Notes: generated by a model from the sequence alone, not told the origin. DNA of 64,000 nucleotides from Bdellovibrio sp. 28-41-41 (GCA_002256935.1 NCGL01000003.1:31358-95357), one strand, 5' to 3'. Shown: positions 7,746 through 17,530, counted from the first letter of the stretch. Translations and numbers: made by a program.

Positions 7746-8789
7746 ATGAAATCACCTACTAAAAATATAGAAGCCAAGGATAAAAAAAGAATCATTTGGG
7801 CCGTCGATCCTCTGCAAAGTCCACAGGAGGCCAAAAAAATATTTTTAGAAATTAAAACTTGGGCTAAACGATTAAATTGTCAGATTCAACCCGTCGCGGT
7901 TTTTTCGCAATCAACTGACGACTATTACATAAAATTAACGACACTACGGGACAAGGGGATAGAAAGTTTCGCTTATAAAACTCTAAATGCCTATCTTAAG
8001 AAAGCTAACGTTAAAAATCTACTGCCTTCGCATGTTGTCTATTCACGAAGTCTCTCTAGTAGAGAAATGGCCGTAACGCTTTCAGAGTATGCCGAAAAAA
8101 CGAATGCTTCTTTTATATTCGCAAATACACGTGCAAAAAAAACATGGAACCCTTTCCGTTTGGGCGGTTTCTCAGAAACACTAGTAGCCACGTCCCGAGT
8201 TCCGGTACTATTGCTGAATCAGTCCGCTGTAACTACAAATAGAGTGTCTTCTATTTTATTCCCAACCAACTTCTCTCGTGAATCGAAAACGGCTCTGGAA
8301 TCTTTAGCAATGATAGCCAAACCACTTAAGTCGAAAATTGTATTGTTTAATCAGGTAGAAAATCCTAACCTGTTTGTGCCTAGCTATGCCGAATTTTCCA
8401 TGGCGGTAGACTGGGCATCAATGCAAAAAGATGCCGAAAAAGCGACGGCAAAAGATTTGAATAAAATGGCTGACCAGATTAGGTCCGGTGGCGTTAAGTG
8501 CGAATCGATTGTTCAACGGCAAAAAAAATCTTTAGCTAAAGAAATACTGGAATTGGCGTCAAAGCAGAATGTGGATCTAATTGCCTTATCGAGTCACCAA
8601 GGGCGACTGTCCCAAGCTTTGCTCGGCGGAACGGCTAGAGATATTCTCTTACAAGCAAAATGTCCTGTCCTTGTTTTCCATCGTCCTAGGCCCGCAAGAA
8701 GCCAGCTAAAAGCTCAAACTGACAGAACAGTCCCACAAAATAAAGCTCGTAAAGAGGCCACGATAGAAACACCACAGGTAACTACCTAA
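7746..8789 (+). CDS. Tandem universal stress protein (two USP domains)
   Basis: 347 aa with two USP-like halves. The first (about 10-150) is divergent. The second (about 165-310) ends in ALSSHQGRLSQALLGGTARD and CPVLVFHR, the ATP-binding loop region (G-x2-G-x9-G-[ST] type) of USP proteins. A basic, disordered tail follows (about 312-347). AGGAG precedes the ATG. Double-domain USPs are typical of proteobacterial hypoxia and stationary-phase islands. The exact role is unknown. Confidence 0.88.
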   Translation: MKSPTKNIEAKDKKRIIWAVDPLQSPQEAKKIFLEIKTWAKRLNCQIQPVAVFSQSTDDYYIKLTTLRDKGIESFAYKTLNAYLKKANVKNLLPSHVVYSRSLSSREMAVTLSEYAEKTNASFIFANTRAKKTWNPFRLGGFSETLVATSRVPVLLLNQSAVTTNRVSSILFPTNFSRESKTALESLAMIAKPLKSKIVLFNQVENPNLFVPSYAEFSMAVDWASMQKDAEKATAKDLNKMADQIRSGGVKCESIVQRQKKSLAKEILELASKQNVDLIALSSHQGRLSQALLGGTARDILLQAKCPVLVFHRPRPARSQLKAQTDRTVPQNKARKEATIETPQVTT

Positions 8790-8812
8790 TACTTTTTTAT
8801 AGAGATAACAAC

Positions 8813-8844
8813 GTTGGTGATTGCTTTTAAAAACAATCACCAAC
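8813..8844. terminator. Bidirectional terminator between convergent genes
   Basis: The stem GTTGGTGATTG (8813-8823) pairs perfectly with CAATCACCAAC (8834-8844) over an A/T loop. It lies between the convergent USP and phosphoribosyltransferase genes. Confidence 0.75.
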
Positions 8845-8880
8845 TAAATTTGCACAACAAAAATTTAGATCCAACTGAAA

Positions 8881-9552
8881 TTAGTATTCATGCAGAGCAC
8901 TCTCTGCATTATTTCTAATTTTAGAACATTTATCTATAATAGATACTACTTCCGAAGTCGAAACTTGGTTAAAGTCATTATACCACTCGCCAATCGATCT
9001 AAGGTGCTTGACGGTTTTAAGAGTTATTAATTCACTCGCCCTAGTTTTTATTCGGTCGATCGAACTTTCCGCAGCAACAGGAACTGCGACAATAACGTTT
9101 CGAACATTTTTTCGTTTGAGGAAATCAATTGCCGCTAACATCGTCGCTCCTGTAGCAAGGCCATCATCTACAACAATAATTGTTTTTCCGACAAGATTAT
9201 CCAGCAAACGACCATTACGAAAGATTTTAATTTGCCGACGTATCCTTTTTCGCTCTTTCTCTACCGCATCGCCCATGTCGTCTGGCTGTAAACCTAACTT
9301 TGACAAGATTGCATGCATCCAAACAGGATCTTCATTTTCGCAAATGGCCCCAACCGCAAGCTCATGCTGAAGAGGCGCACCAATTTTTCTTACGGCTAAA
9401 ATATCTAAAGGCAAGGCAAGTATCGAAGCAATCTCAGCGGCAACTGGCACTCCCCCGCGAGGTAGCGCCAGTACGTACGAATCTGTTCCTTTGTATTTAA
9501 TAAGCTGATAACCTAACAAATACCCAGCCTGCGTTCTATTTTCTAAAAACAT
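8881..9552 (-). CDS. Phosphoribosyltransferase-domain protein
   Basis: 223 aa. The PRPP-binding motif VVDDGLATGATMLAA is present near residue 130, and the N-terminal YVLALPRGGVPVAAEIA is typical of the Usp-island PRTases. The substrate is unknown; such proteins are usually annotated only as phosphoribosyltransferase. It follows the BON gene by 35 bases on the same strand, so the two likely share the promoter at 10306-10321. Confidence 0.88.
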   Translation of the reverse strand: MFLENRTQAGYLLGYQLIKYKGTDSYVLALPRGGVPVAAEIASILALPLDILAVRKIGAPLQHELAVGAICENEDPVWMHAILSKLGLQPDDMGDAVEKERKRIRRQIKIFRNGRLLDNLVGKTIIVVDDGLATGATMLAAIDFLKRKNVRNVIVAVPVAAESSIDRIKTRASELITLKTVKHLRSIGEWYNDFNQVSTSEVVSIIDKCSKIRNNAESALHEY

Positions 9553-9587
9553 ATACAGCTCCTTGGTGCTGGAGTTAGTTGCAACCT

Positions 9588-10247
9588 CTAGTAAGGAGAG
9601 ATTTGCAAATTGTTGTCAACGGTCGAAACTCCAGGTGCGCTCATCGCCGCTCCCCTTGCATCCCATTTTTCGCGGAAAGAGTGAACATTGCCGGATAACG
9701 TGACTTTGCTTCCATTGACATCAACTTTAATTTTTTGCGCTTCACGTTCGACTTCTCGTTTAAGAGCTTCTTCAATTTTTTGCTTAATTACTTCCGGCTG
9801 AACCTTTTTAGCTTTAATTGTGATGCTATTAGACACACCACGAATTCCTGCTAAACCTCTGATGCATTTTGCAGCCGCATTTCGTTGAAAATCCCATTCG
9901 ACTTCCCCAGATAAAGTGACCCAGCCATCCTCCACACTCGCTTTAACCAATTGCTCTGGGACCTGAACGTTCCATTTGAACTGTTGAACAACGGCTTTAG
10001 CTATAGTATTATCGTCGCGCTCACTAGAGCTTGCCAATTTAACTTGGATTTTTTCAACGACAGCTTTAGCTCCCGCTACCTTTTGCGCTGCTTTTTCAGC
10101 AGCCCATTTTTCGATATAAGTTGGCACTGTGCCAGACAAAGTGACGATTGCGTCATCAACCATTACGCCAATATGCTCGTGAGTGACGCTGGGATCCCAC
10201 TTCAATTCTTGAATCACGTCATTTTGAATTTGTGAATCTGTTTTCAT
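9588..10247 (-). CDS. Triple BON-domain protein
   Basis: 219 aa, three BON repeats, each with a 'V.V.dg.vtLsG.v' core: VDDAIVTLSGTVPTY near 27, VEDGWVTLSGEVEWD near 105, VNGSKVTLSGNVHSF near 180. No signal peptide is visible, unlike OsmY, so it may be cytoplasmic as in other stress islands. BON domains bind membranes or phospholipids in studied cases. A strong AAGGAG precedes the ATG. Confidence 0.88.
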   Translation of the reverse strand: MKTDSQIQNDVIQELKWDPSVTHEHIGVMVDDAIVTLSGTVPTYIEKWAAEKAAQKVAGAKAVVEKIQVKLASSSERDDNTIAKAVVQQFKWNVQVPEQLVKASVEDGWVTLSGEVEWDFQRNAAAKCIRGLAGIRGVSNSITIKAKKVQPEVIKQKIEEALKREVEREAQKIKVDVNGSKVTLSGNVHSFREKWDARGAAMSAPGVSTVDNNLQISPY

Positions 10248-10305
10248 ATTTTACTCCTTCAATTTTGCTCGAGCCTTAATTGGTTCGCCGTTCAATTTCC
10301 GACGA

Positions 10306-10321
10306 TGCATCATCCAGGCCA
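10306..10321 (-). promoter_or_regulatory. Sigma-54-type promoter for BON-PRTase
   Basis: On the minus strand: TGGCCTGGATGATGCA, with GG-N10-GC spacing, 59 bases before the BON ATG. Confidence 0.65.
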
Positions 10322-10365
10322 AATCCAAACTACATCAATCAATCGAGATTCAATTCAAAATTTGA

Positions 10366-10376
10366 GACAAAAAGTC
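10366..10376. promoter_or_regulatory. Probable enhancer dyad, one mismatch
   Basis: GACAAAAAGTC matches GACA-N3-TGTC at all but one position. It lies between the divergent promoters at 10306 and 10470. Confidence 0.4.
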
Positions 10377-10469
10377 ATTAGTCCTACCATTTTTTCCCAA
10401 TCCTCATTTTAGCGCTAAGTATAATTTCAAATTCAGCGGTCATGGTAGAAGATCATTACAGTAAATTCA

Positions 10470-10485
10470 TGGCATTCACGTTGCA
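10470..10485 (+). promoter_or_regulatory. Sigma-54-type promoter for P-loop protein and ADH
   Basis: TGGCATTCACGTTGCA matches TGGCAY-N5-TTGCW and lies 54 bases before the TTG start at 10539. Confidence 0.75.
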
Positions 10486-10538
10486 GTCTTAAAATAGATA
10501 GTATCTGACTGTTTTTAACTCAGTAAAGGGAGGCCGAT

Positions 10539-11153
10539 TTGAAACTCGCACTTGTTGGACAACCCAATTTAGGAAAAACAACCTTAGCTCACATTCTACA
10601 ATTTCAGTATCCAGAAAAAATATCTCTAGTTCCCGATAAATTTGAAATAATAAAAAGAGATCAATTGCCCGAGCCTAAAAATATTTTAGCTTTAAAGCAC
10701 TACCAACGCGCCCTCTTTTTCTTTCAAAAAGAACTCGAAGAATTAGTATGTTTGGGATCTGCCGATAAAATTGTTGTTTGTCATGGTAGCACTTTAGATG
10801 TTTTAAAATACTGGCCTGACAGTTTAGAATCATTCTTCGACGAAATCCACAGTACTTTGAAAGCCGAGACGGAAAGATATGATTGGGTTTTACAATTGGT
10901 GTCTCCAACGGACCACGACGAAATCTACCCTCACCTATCCAAAGGCCCAAAGAACATATGGATGCGACACCCCCAATACATTTCTATCACAGTAGAAAAT
11001 GATTTTAATTCGACCGCTAGAAAACTCGCGAATATTTTGCATCAAATAATTGAAAAGGTACCGTACCAGCAGATTTTAGAATCAACTGCAGATAAATCCT
11101 GGCCGTACAGCCCTCGCGAAGAAAACTTAATTGAAAAACCAATACAAAACTAA
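10539..11153 (+). CDS. P-loop NTPase of the AAA_28/NadR-like type, degenerate copy
   Basis: 204 aa. Walker A is GQPNLGKTT near residue 7. The start is TTG with a strong GGGAGG five bases before it. It is homologous to the protein at 12286-12882: both share a 'YWP.S...FF' block (KYWPDSLESFFDE here, VYWPSSSDDFFKH there). The paralogue has a Walker-B-type CDRG (LLCDRGTVDG), which reads CHGS here (IVVCHGSTLDV), so the acidic residue is lost and ATP hydrolysis may be impaired. It is probably in an operon with the alcohol dehydrogenase 12 bases downstream. Biological role unknown. Confidence 0.7.
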   Translation: MKLALVGQPNLGKTTLAHILQFQYPEKISLVPDKFEIIKRDQLPEPKNILALKHYQRALFFFQKELEELVCLGSADKIVVCHGSTLDVLKYWPDSLESFFDEIHSTLKAETERYDWVLQLVSPTDHDEIYPHLSKGPKNIWMRHPQYISITVENDFNSTARKLANILHQIIEKVPYQQILESTADKSWPYSPREENLIEKPIQN

Positions 11154-11165
11154 CAAAGGATACTT

Positions 11166-12221
11166 ATGAAAAAAATGAAAGCCGCGGTTTTCGTTCGGCC
11201 CAGGAAAATTGAACTTCAAGAAAAGCCAATTCCCGAAGTCGGTCCAACAGACGCACTATTAAAAATTACCACCACGACGATTTGTGGCACGGATGTCCAT
11301 ATTTTAAAAGGTGAATATCCGGTCAAACCTGGTCTAACTATTGGCCACGAACCTGTCGGCACAATAGCGGCCGTTGGAAGCGCGGTCAGTGGCTACGAAA
11401 TCGGTCAGCGAGTGATCGTCGGCGCTATCACCCCTTGTGGCCAATGCAGCCCTTGCTTGGATAACAATCATTCACAATGTGGTGGCCATGCCATGGGTGG
11501 TTGGAAATTTGGAAATAGTATCGACGGATGCCAAGCTGAGTATGTATTGGTTCCAAACGCAATGGCCAACTTAACAGCGATTCCCTCTACGCTGAGCGAT
11601 GAACAGGTTTTAATGTGTCCTGATATTATGAGCACAGGGTTTGGCGGAGCAGAGAGTGGTCAAATCAGAATTGGTGATTCCGTTGCCATATTTGCCCAAG
11701 GCCCAATCGGCCTCTGCGCCACTGCCGGAGCCAAACTTAAAGGTGCCAGTGAGATTTATACTATCGACAGCTTAGAAGGACGTCTTGAAATTTCTAAACG
11801 CCTTGGCGCCACTAAAACTATTAACTTTAAAACTCATGATCCTATTTCCGTAATTATGGACGCTACGCATGGCCGAGGTGTTGATGTGGCTATCGAAGCT
11901 CTTGGAACTCAGGGCACTTTTGAATCCTGTTTACGAGTTTTAAGACCCGGCGGAACGCTTTCGAGCTTGGGTGTTTATTCCGGAAAACTCACTCTTCCAT
12001 TGGATGCATTTGCCGCAGGACTAGGTGATCACAAACTGGTTACCACTTTGTGCCCTGGAGGGAAAGAGCGCATGCGTAGACTATTAAATGTCGTCGCATC
12101 TGGAAACGTGGACTTAAAACCGCTGGTCACTCACAGATTTAAACTGGATGAAATTGAAAAAGCGTATGACCTGTTTGCTAATCAACGCGATGGAGTTTTA
12201 AAAGTAGCGATTACACCTTAA
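11166..12221 (+). CDS. Zinc-dependent alcohol dehydrogenase
   Basis: 351 aa, full length for medium-chain dehydrogenases. Catalytic zinc residues are visible: Cys in TTICGTDVH, His-Glu in GHEPVG, and the Asp in MCPDIMSTGFGGAESG, which resembles the isopropanol/secondary-alcohol dehydrogenase branch. A four-Cys structural-zinc lobe is present (TPCGQCSPCLDNNHSQC). The Rossmann motif is near residue 175. It probably interconverts small secondary alcohols or ketones, or aldehydes, with NAD(P)H as an electron sink. Co-transcribed with the P-loop gene. Confidence 0.88.
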   Translation: MKKMKAAVFVRPRKIELQEKPIPEVGPTDALLKITTTTICGTDVHILKGEYPVKPGLTIGHEPVGTIAAVGSAVSGYEIGQRVIVGAITPCGQCSPCLDNNHSQCGGHAMGGWKFGNSIDGCQAEYVLVPNAMANLTAIPSTLSDEQVLMCPDIMSTGFGGAESGQIRIGDSVAIFAQGPIGLCATAGAKLKGASEIYTIDSLEGRLEISKRLGATKTINFKTHDPISVIMDATHGRGVDVAIEALGTQGTFESCLRVLRPGGTLSSLGVYSGKLTLPLDAFAAGLGDHKLVTTLCPGGKERMRRLLNVVASGNVDLKPLVTHRFKLDEIEKAYDLFANQRDGVLKVAITP

Positions 12222-12239
12222 ATAAAAAGAGGAGAACTG

Positions 12240-12280
12240 GCCATAGCCTTAGCCTTATTTTGGTTTACCGCTATGGCTTT
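12240..12280 (+). terminator. Terminator after the alcohol dehydrogenase
   Basis: GCCATAGC (12240-12247) pairs with GCTATGGC (12270-12277), followed by a short T-rich tail, between convergent genes. Confidence 0.55.
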
Positions 12281-12285
12281 CTAAG

Positions 12286-12882
12286 CTACTTAATACTTCC
12301 CTTTCGCTGGTGATTTACAATTTTAGCTAGCTCTTCAAGACCCGTATTTACTTTTTTGACAAACGATTTTTCATGAGGGACAAATACGAAGTTAGGGTGC
12401 TGGGACCACAACGCTTTCAGTTTTGCATCTATCTGTATAGCTTGCTCGATTGATTCAGTGCGCGTGGGATTCCCGCCCTCGATCGATATCCCCCCTACGG
12501 CCGCTGTTTCAAAAAAAATAACTGCATCGTAGCGCGATAGTTCCTTTTTTAAAGACGTTCCCAAATGCTTAAAAAAATCGTCGGAAGAACTCGGCCAATA
12601 AACGGCGCCGTCGACGGTTCCTCTATCACATAGAAGAATCCGGCTATTATAGTGAGCCGCTTGTGCGTCTTCCAGATTCAATTGAACATGGTAAATCGCC
12701 CGTTGCGTGGCTCGACGAACCCCATTTTCCCCACCGCGAGGAAATCCGCCCATATAAAGCAACGTGGCCGCTTCGGGTACAATAACGACTTCGTCTCCGA
12801 TCTCACGGCGATAAAGATCAGCCGCGGTTGTTTTACCGCCGCCAGGACCACCGGTTAAGACAACACGGCAACTTTTTTCCAC
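12286..12882 (-). CDS. P-loop NTPase, AAA_28/NadR-like kinase family
   Basis: 198 aa. Walker A is GGPGGGKTT near residue 10. The stretch VIVPEAATLLYMGGFPRGGE is characteristic of the AAA_28 family, and ILLCDRGTVDGAVYWP provides a Walker-B-like Asp. A GTG start is preceded by AAGGAAGG. It has a diverged paralogue at 10539-11153. Substrate unknown; similar small ATPases are frequent in Usp/CBS islands. Confidence 0.75.
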   Translation of the reverse strand: MEKSCRVVLTGGPGGGKTTAADLYRREIGDEVVIVPEAATLLYMGGFPRGGENGVRRATQRAIYHVQLNLEDAQAAHYNSRILLCDRGTVDGAVYWPSSSDDFFKHLGTSLKKELSRYDAVIFFETAAVGGISIEGGNPTRTESIEQAIQIDAKLKALWSQHPNFVFVPHEKSFVKKVNTGLEELAKIVNHQRKGSIK

Positions 12883-13040
12883 ACACCCTTCCTTGTTAAT
12901 AAAAATTTAACTGTGAATTTCCTAGTTTCTTCATTTTACTTTTAGTCTCGTTATCAAAAATACAAGCTGTCTCATGGCGAAGTCAACTTGTCCCAAAACC
13001 ATATGGAAAGCATGGTCTTAGATAGCTGCACGAAAATAAA

Positions 13041-13056
13041 AGCATTTGAAATGCCA
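13041..13056 (-). promoter_or_regulatory. Sigma-54-type promoter upstream of the AAA_28 gene
   Basis: On the minus strand: TGGCATTTCAAATGCT, GG-N10-GC. The gene starts about 150 bases downstream, longer than at the other sites. A near-dyad GTCAACTTGTC (12982-12992) lies between promoter and gene. Confidence 0.5.
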
Positions 13057-13101
13057 ACATAACTTCTCGAACAGTTCCCCTAGCGGCATATCTGGATTTT
13101 T

Positions 13102-13401
13102 GTGAGCCAGCAATCCCTTAGCTTTTCGATTTTATCTTGCAGGCTTGACGATGGTTACTCTTACTCTAGTCCTAGCGTTCTGTGCGCTGAAGATCCATCA
13201 GTTTCTTTGCGTAACTTTGAGTTGTTCACAAGAGAAATTGCTCAATTGAAAACAGAAACTCCGGATGCCTACACTCAAACTGTTGTTTACAAAGACTACC
13301 AACATGAATCCATTTTCAACCATGGTCTGCCCGAATTTGATATAATTTGGAATGACATCACAAAATTCCAAGAAACTGTAACAATAGTCACCCGCAAGTA
13401 A
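13102..13401 (+). CDS. Unrecognised ORF, perhaps a gene remnant
   Basis: 99 codons from a GTG without a convincing ribosome site or signal peptide. The body (FELFTREIAQLKTETPDAYT and YKDYQHESIFNHGLPEF) reads like real protein and vaguely resembles the C-terminus of an alpha/beta-hydrolase esterase (a His near the end). It may be the 3' remnant of such a gene. Confidence 0.3.
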   Translation: MSQQSLSFSILSCRLDDGYSYSSPSVLCAEDPSVSLRNFELFTREIAQLKTETPDAYTQTVVYKDYQHESIFNHGLPEFDIIWNDITKFQETVTIVTRK

Positions 13402-13563
13402 CTCAGAAATAATCAGATTTTCGCTATCTCAACGGAAACAAATTTATAGTATGTATAAAGTTTCTGATAGAACTCTGTTAGAATTTTATTAAATAAGTTT
13501 GGCCGATCGCGCTATTTAGATCGAACGTTTGCTTTACCTCTCCGTTTTTAATTCAATAAACGT

Positions 13564-14463
13564 ATGCAAATAAAAATTTTGGTTCTTCTGGTGGCTTTTT
13601 CTTGGAATGCGTTGGCTTGGGGACCTATCGGTCACCGTACTGTTGGATTGATTGCCGACGCTAATTTAAGTCCGGCGGCCAAAGCAGGTATCGCGCAGTT
13701 ACTCGACCGTCAAACCCTGGCGGACGTGGCCAATTGGGCGGACGTTGTAAAAGCCGGATCGTCTTATTCAGCTACAAAATGGTATCATTTTGATAGCGTT
13801 CCTGATCGCGTGACTTACTTACAAAGTTTAGCGGCTATGACTCCAGAACAAAAGGCATTAGGTGGACTGGTCGAAGTCATCCTGGCCAGCAAAGACATTA
13901 TTAAAGCTTCAAATCGCACTCTGTCCGAAAAATCAGATGCCATTAAATTCATAACTCATTTTATCGGTGATCTTCATCAGCCTCTGCACACCGGTCGTCC
14001 GCAGGATCGAGGGGGAAATGATATTCCCGTGGTTTGGTTTGGATCGAAAATGAACTTACATTCTGTGTGGGACTCTGGAATTATTTTGTCTGGACACAAG
14101 GACATCATCAAACCGAGCATGTCGTTGCAACAAGCTAGTATTGCCTATGCCCAGTATCTTGTGAAAGCCTACACAATGTCACGATTTGTATATCAATCGT
14201 CCGATACAGAAACATGGATGAATGAATCCATCAATCTTCGAGCCCAAGCCTACGATCAGCTTTATAATAAAGACCAAAATCGATATCTGGCTTTAAATTC
14301 ACCGCAAGTGGATTCGCGAATTTTGATGGCGGGTCTTCGTTTAGCAGACACGGTAAATCAAATATTTGCTGGCCTTCCGATTCCACCAAAAGAAACTTTA
14401 TTCAAACAGCAGATTGAAAAAATTGTCGGAAGCCTGACTAAACTCATCAATCTAAGGCCTTAG
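13564..14463 (+). CDS. Secreted S1/P1-type nuclease
   Basis: 299 aa with a signal peptide (MQIKILVLLVAFSWNALA), so the mature protein begins with Trp (WGPIGHRTV), whose backbone binds zinc in this family. Zinc ligands are visible in NWADVVK, YHFDS, THFIGDLHQPLHTG and HSVWDSG. It degrades single-stranded DNA/RNA and removes 3'-phosphates outside the cytoplasm. No sigma-54-type promoter precedes it, unlike its neighbours. Confidence 0.9.
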   Translation: MQIKILVLLVAFSWNALAWGPIGHRTVGLIADANLSPAAKAGIAQLLDRQTLADVANWADVVKAGSSYSATKWYHFDSVPDRVTYLQSLAAMTPEQKALGGLVEVILASKDIIKASNRTLSEKSDAIKFITHFIGDLHQPLHTGRPQDRGGNDIPVVWFGSKMNLHSVWDSGIILSGHKDIIKPSMSLQQASIAYAQYLVKAYTMSRFVYQSSDTETWMNESINLRAQAYDQLYNKDQNRYLALNSPQVDSRILMAGLRLADTVNQIFAGLPIPPKETLFKQQIEKIVGSLTKLINLRP

Positions 14464-14706
14464 GAAACTTCAGTAGCCGATTTTTTTACAATATCGCCAG
14501 TTTCTAATAAACCAGCCCACGATTATTCTGTTTATCGGCTAAATAAAGGCGGCAGCCATCCCACTGGAGTTCCCTCTTCTGGGATGTCCTTTGATTTGTC
14601 CGATTCTAAATTTAGAGTAGAAAGATTCGCGATCAACGAACATCCTGAAAATACCACCGTTGTTTTAAACAAAAAGTGTCTTCCTTTTAAAGTTCTACTC
14701 GTTTAA
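14464..14706 (+). pseudogene. Possible gene remnant after the nuclease
   Basis: 80 codons stay open directly after the nuclease stop, in the same frame, and end at a TAA inside the 3' end of the convergent Cu-ATPase gene. The composition looks coding (YSVYRLNKGGSHPTGVPSSG, then [19 protein letters not shown]) but there is no start codon with a ribosome site. Probably the C-terminal end of a lost gene. Family unknown. Confidence 0.25.
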
Positions 14707-17056
14707 GCCTTAGCGCATTGGCAATGACCGACACTGAACTTAAACTCATCGCCAGACTTGCAATCATGGGACTCAATAGCACTCCGAAAAAAGGATACAA
14801 AATTCCAGCCGCAACGGGAATTCCAATTGTGTTGTACCCGAAAGCAAAGACAAGATTTTGCCTGATGTTCTTCATCGTATGCTGACTTAACTTATGCGCA
14901 CGTACAATTCCGCTCAGATCACCTTTTACCAATGTTACGCCGGCACTTTCTATCGCAACGTCAGTTCCTGTTCCCATCGCAATGCCGATATCGGCTTGCG
15001 CTAGTGCTGGGGCATCGTTAATTCCATCACCGGCCATAACGACGCGTTTTCCCTGAGCTTGAAAGCGTTTGATTACTTCGTTCTTTTGTTGGGGTAAAAC
15101 ATCTGCCTCGACGTGTTTGATTCCTAATTCTTTCGCGACGACATCCGCAGTATTTTTATTATCGCCAGTCAACATGACAACTTCAATTCCCTGGTTGTGG
15201 AAATATTCAATGGCAGTTTTCGATGACTCTTTGATTGGATCCTTCACCGCGATAATTCCGGCCGGCTTGCCATCAACGGCAACCAGCATAACCCCGTGAC
15301 CTGCCAACTGAAGCTCTACAGCATTTTTTTCCAATTCATCCGACGCAATTCCATTTGATTCTATAAGTCGTTTATTACCGGCAAGAATTATCTTGCCGCC
15401 GACCAAACCTTTAATTCCTTGGCCGGGTATCGCTTCAAAATTCTCGACGCTCCCTAATTTGCTCCCGCGTTCAAGTGCACCAGACACAATGGCTTCAGCC
15501 AGGGGATGCTCACTCGATTTTTCTAGAGAAGCCACCCAGGATAGCAGTTCGGCTTCATTAAAGTTATTTAGAACACGAACTACTGAAAGTTTTGGTTTAC
15601 CCAATGTAAGTGTACCCGTTTTATCAACGACCAGAGTTGTAATTTTCTCTAAGGTCTCTAACGCTTCGGCATCTTTTATTAATACGCCATGAGTGGCCCC
15701 TTTTCCCATGCCCACCATTATCGACATCGGCGTCGCAAGTCCCAGCGCACACGGACACGCAATGATTAATACAGCCACTGCGTTAATTAGCGCATAGGTA
15801 GATTTCGGTTCGGGTCCAAAAAAATACCAGGCGACAGCCGTAATTATTGCGACAAGCACGACGATAGGAACAAAGTAGGATGCAACCGTGTCAGCCAGTT
15901 TTTGAATAGGCGCTCGGCTTCGCTGTGACTGAGATACCATTTTCACAATCTGTGACAGTACTGTGTCGCTACCAACGTTTGTTGCCTGCATAATGAAAGA
16001 TCCCGTTGAATTTACCGTCGCCCCGGTTACTTTGCTTCCGATTTCTTTCTCGACGGGAATTGGCTCTCCTGTAATCATGGATTCATCGACAATACTTCGA
16101 CCTTGGGTCACGATGCCGTCGACAGGAATTTTTTCACCAGGCCGCACACGCAATAAATCTTTGGTTTTAATATTTTCAACCGAAATATCGACATCTTTAC
16201 CATCAGCACCAATAAGTCTTGCTGTTTTCGGAGCCAGGTCCAACAGCGCCCTAATGGCATTACTTGCTTGATTGCGGGCCCTAAGCTCTAAAACTTGACC
16301 AAGTAATACAAGGGTAACAATGACACCGGCCGCCTCAAAATAAAGCGGCACCATTCCGGCGTGAACACGAAAACTTTCAGGAAACACGTCAGAAAAAAAT
16401 GTGGCGAAAATACTAAACACATAGGCAACGCCTGTGCCCAACGCGATCAGCGTAAACATATTTAGGTTCCACGTTTTAATTGATGCCCAGCCACGTTTAA
16501 AAAAAGGCTGCCCTCCCCAAAGTACAATTGGGGTCGCTAATAAAAACTGAATCCCCGCATACAACCAATGCGGAAGCGCATGTTGCACTGGCTGCCCCGG
16601 AATAAGATCAGACATCGCAAGCATAAGAAGCGGGACGGCCAATACCACGCTGACTTTAAAACGTTTTGTAAAATCGACTAGCTCTGGATTTACTTTTTCG
16701 TCTAAAGAAATTTCTTCTGGTTCCAGCGCCATACCACAAATAGAACAACTGTCCGGTCCTTTTTGCCGGACTTCAGGATGCATAGGACACGTGTACATTT
16801 TTTCTTTATCGGTATCAGTTGCCAAACTCGGCGCTTCGGCCTTATGAAGATAGGCCTGTGGGTCTGCCTCAAATTTGGTTTTACACTTTGGATTACAAAA
16901 GAAATAATCTTGCCCCTCAAAAGTACTTTTTCCACCTTTGGCCGTTAACGGATCAATTTTCATTCCGCAAACCGGGTCTGTGGCTAAATGATCGTCCTCG
17001 TGTTTGTGGACCGTACCGTTATGATCGCGGTCATTATGCTTAGAAGTGTGTTCCAT
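14687..17056 (-). CDS. Copper-translocating P1B-type ATPase with YHS domain
   Basis: 789 aa. From the N-terminus: a His-rich stretch, a YHS domain ([10 protein letters not shown], about 26-70), a heavy-metal-binding domain (YTCPMHPEV to [10 protein letters not shown], about 87-112), then transmembrane helices. The metal-site [10 protein letters not shown], phosphorylation motif DKTGTLT, nucleotide-domain [10 protein letters not shown] and [10 protein letters not shown] follow. No classical CxxC HMA domain is present. Expected to export Cu(I) from the cytoplasm. A TAGTCG-N6-CGACTA inverted repeat lies just upstream. Copper efflux ATPases commonly sit in micro-oxic gene islands. Confidence 0.92.
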   Translation of the reverse strand: MEHTSKHNDRDHNGTVHKHEDDHLATDPVCGMKIDPLTAKGGKSTFEGQDYFFCNPKCKTKFEADPQAYLHKAEAPSLATDTDKEKMYTCPMHPEVRQKGPDSCSICGMALEPEEISLDEKVNPELVDFTKRFKVSVVLAVPLLMLAMSDLIPGQPVQHALPHWLYAGIQFLLATPIVLWGGQPFFKRGWASIKTWNLNMFTLIALGTGVAYVFSIFATFFSDVFPESFRVHAGMVPLYFEAAGVIVTLVLLGQVLELRARNQASNAIRALLDLAPKTARLIGADGKDVDISVENIKTKDLLRVRPGEKIPVDGIVTQGRSIVDESMITGEPIPVEKEIGSKVTGATVNSTGSFIMQATNVGSDTVLSQIVKMVSQSQRSRAPIQKLADTVASYFVPIVVLVAIITAVAWYFFGPEPKSTYALINAVAVLIIACPCALGLATPMSIMVGMGKGATHGVLIKDAEALETLEKITTLVVDKTGTLTLGKPKLSVVRVLNNFNEAELLSWVASLEKSSEHPLAEAIVSGALERGSKLGSVENFEAIPGQGIKGLVGGKIILAGNKRLIESNGIASDELEKNAVELQLAGHGVMLVAVDGKPAGIIAVKDPIKESSKTAIEYFHNQGIEVVMLTGDNKNTADVVAKELGIKHVEADVLPQQKNEVIKRFQAQGKRVVMAGDGINDAPALAQADIGIAMGTGTDVAIESAGVTLVKGDLSGIVRAHKLSQHTMKNIRQNLVFAFGYNTIGIPVAAGILYPFFGVLLSPMIASLAMSLSSVSVIANALRLKRVEL

Positions 17057-17092
17057 ATATGCCCTTTAGTCGCACTAACGACTAGTTTCCCA

Positions 17093-17380
17093 TTACCATT
17101 CAAATCTGCGGCCCAAACGTCCTCGTTTTATCCATTTGCTTAACGGCGTTCGACTGACTTTTGAAATCGCTTCAATCACGTATTTCTTATTGCCATCAAT
17201 TTCTACAATTCCCACATGACTATATAGACTTTTACTCGCCCACATAATAGCTGTTAATTGATTCGAACCCGAGGTTTGAAAAATAATATCGCCCGACTGC
17301 AGATCGGCTTCAGCGGCATTGTCTGATACAACAAACGTACAAATTAAACAGAGCACAATTCTAAGCTTCAGATCTGTCAC
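17093..17380 (-). pseudogene. Truncated YiiX/YebB-type cysteine hydrolase
   Basis: 95 codons with a signal peptide and the N-terminal part of the permuted NlpC/P60-like (YiiX) fold: LQSGDIIFQTSG, then SLYSHVGIVEIDG with the catalytic His. The usual C-terminal half with the catalytic Cys is missing; the ORF stops after GRLGRRFEW. Family members are near 200 aa, so this is a 3'-truncated and probably inactive remnant. Confidence 0.65.
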
Positions 17381-17440
17381 CCCCCTCTCGCCGCGATGTT
17401 TCCTGAACGCCGCGACTTTTTATCGAAAGTTTGTTTTCGA

Positions 17441-17471
17441 GACGTTCTGTCACGTGGATTGCCACGTTGTC
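17441..17471. promoter_or_regulatory. Probable enhancer dyads, imperfect
   Basis: GACGTTCTGTC (17441-17451, one mismatch to GACA-N3-TGTC) and GCCACGTTGTC (17461-17471, one good half) are 20 bases apart, upstream of the promoter at 17515. Confidence 0.4.
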
Positions 17472-17514
17472 TTTAAATCTTAGGCCATCTATGCCAATAC
17501 AGCCTTTTCAGCTT

Positions 17515-17530
17515 TGGCACATAATCTGCT
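17515..17530 (+). promoter_or_regulatory. Sigma-54-type promoter for the secreted 230-aa protein
   Basis: TGGCACATAATCTGCT, a match to TGGCAC-N5-YTGCW with GG-N10-GC spacing, 45 bases before the ATG at 17575. Confidence 0.7.

Noticed and set aside
13086..13110. GG-N10-GC match (TGGATTTTTGTGAGCC) on the plus strand
   Set aside because: The -12 part is GAGC rather than TTGC and the match overlaps the start of the weak ORF at 13102; probably chance.
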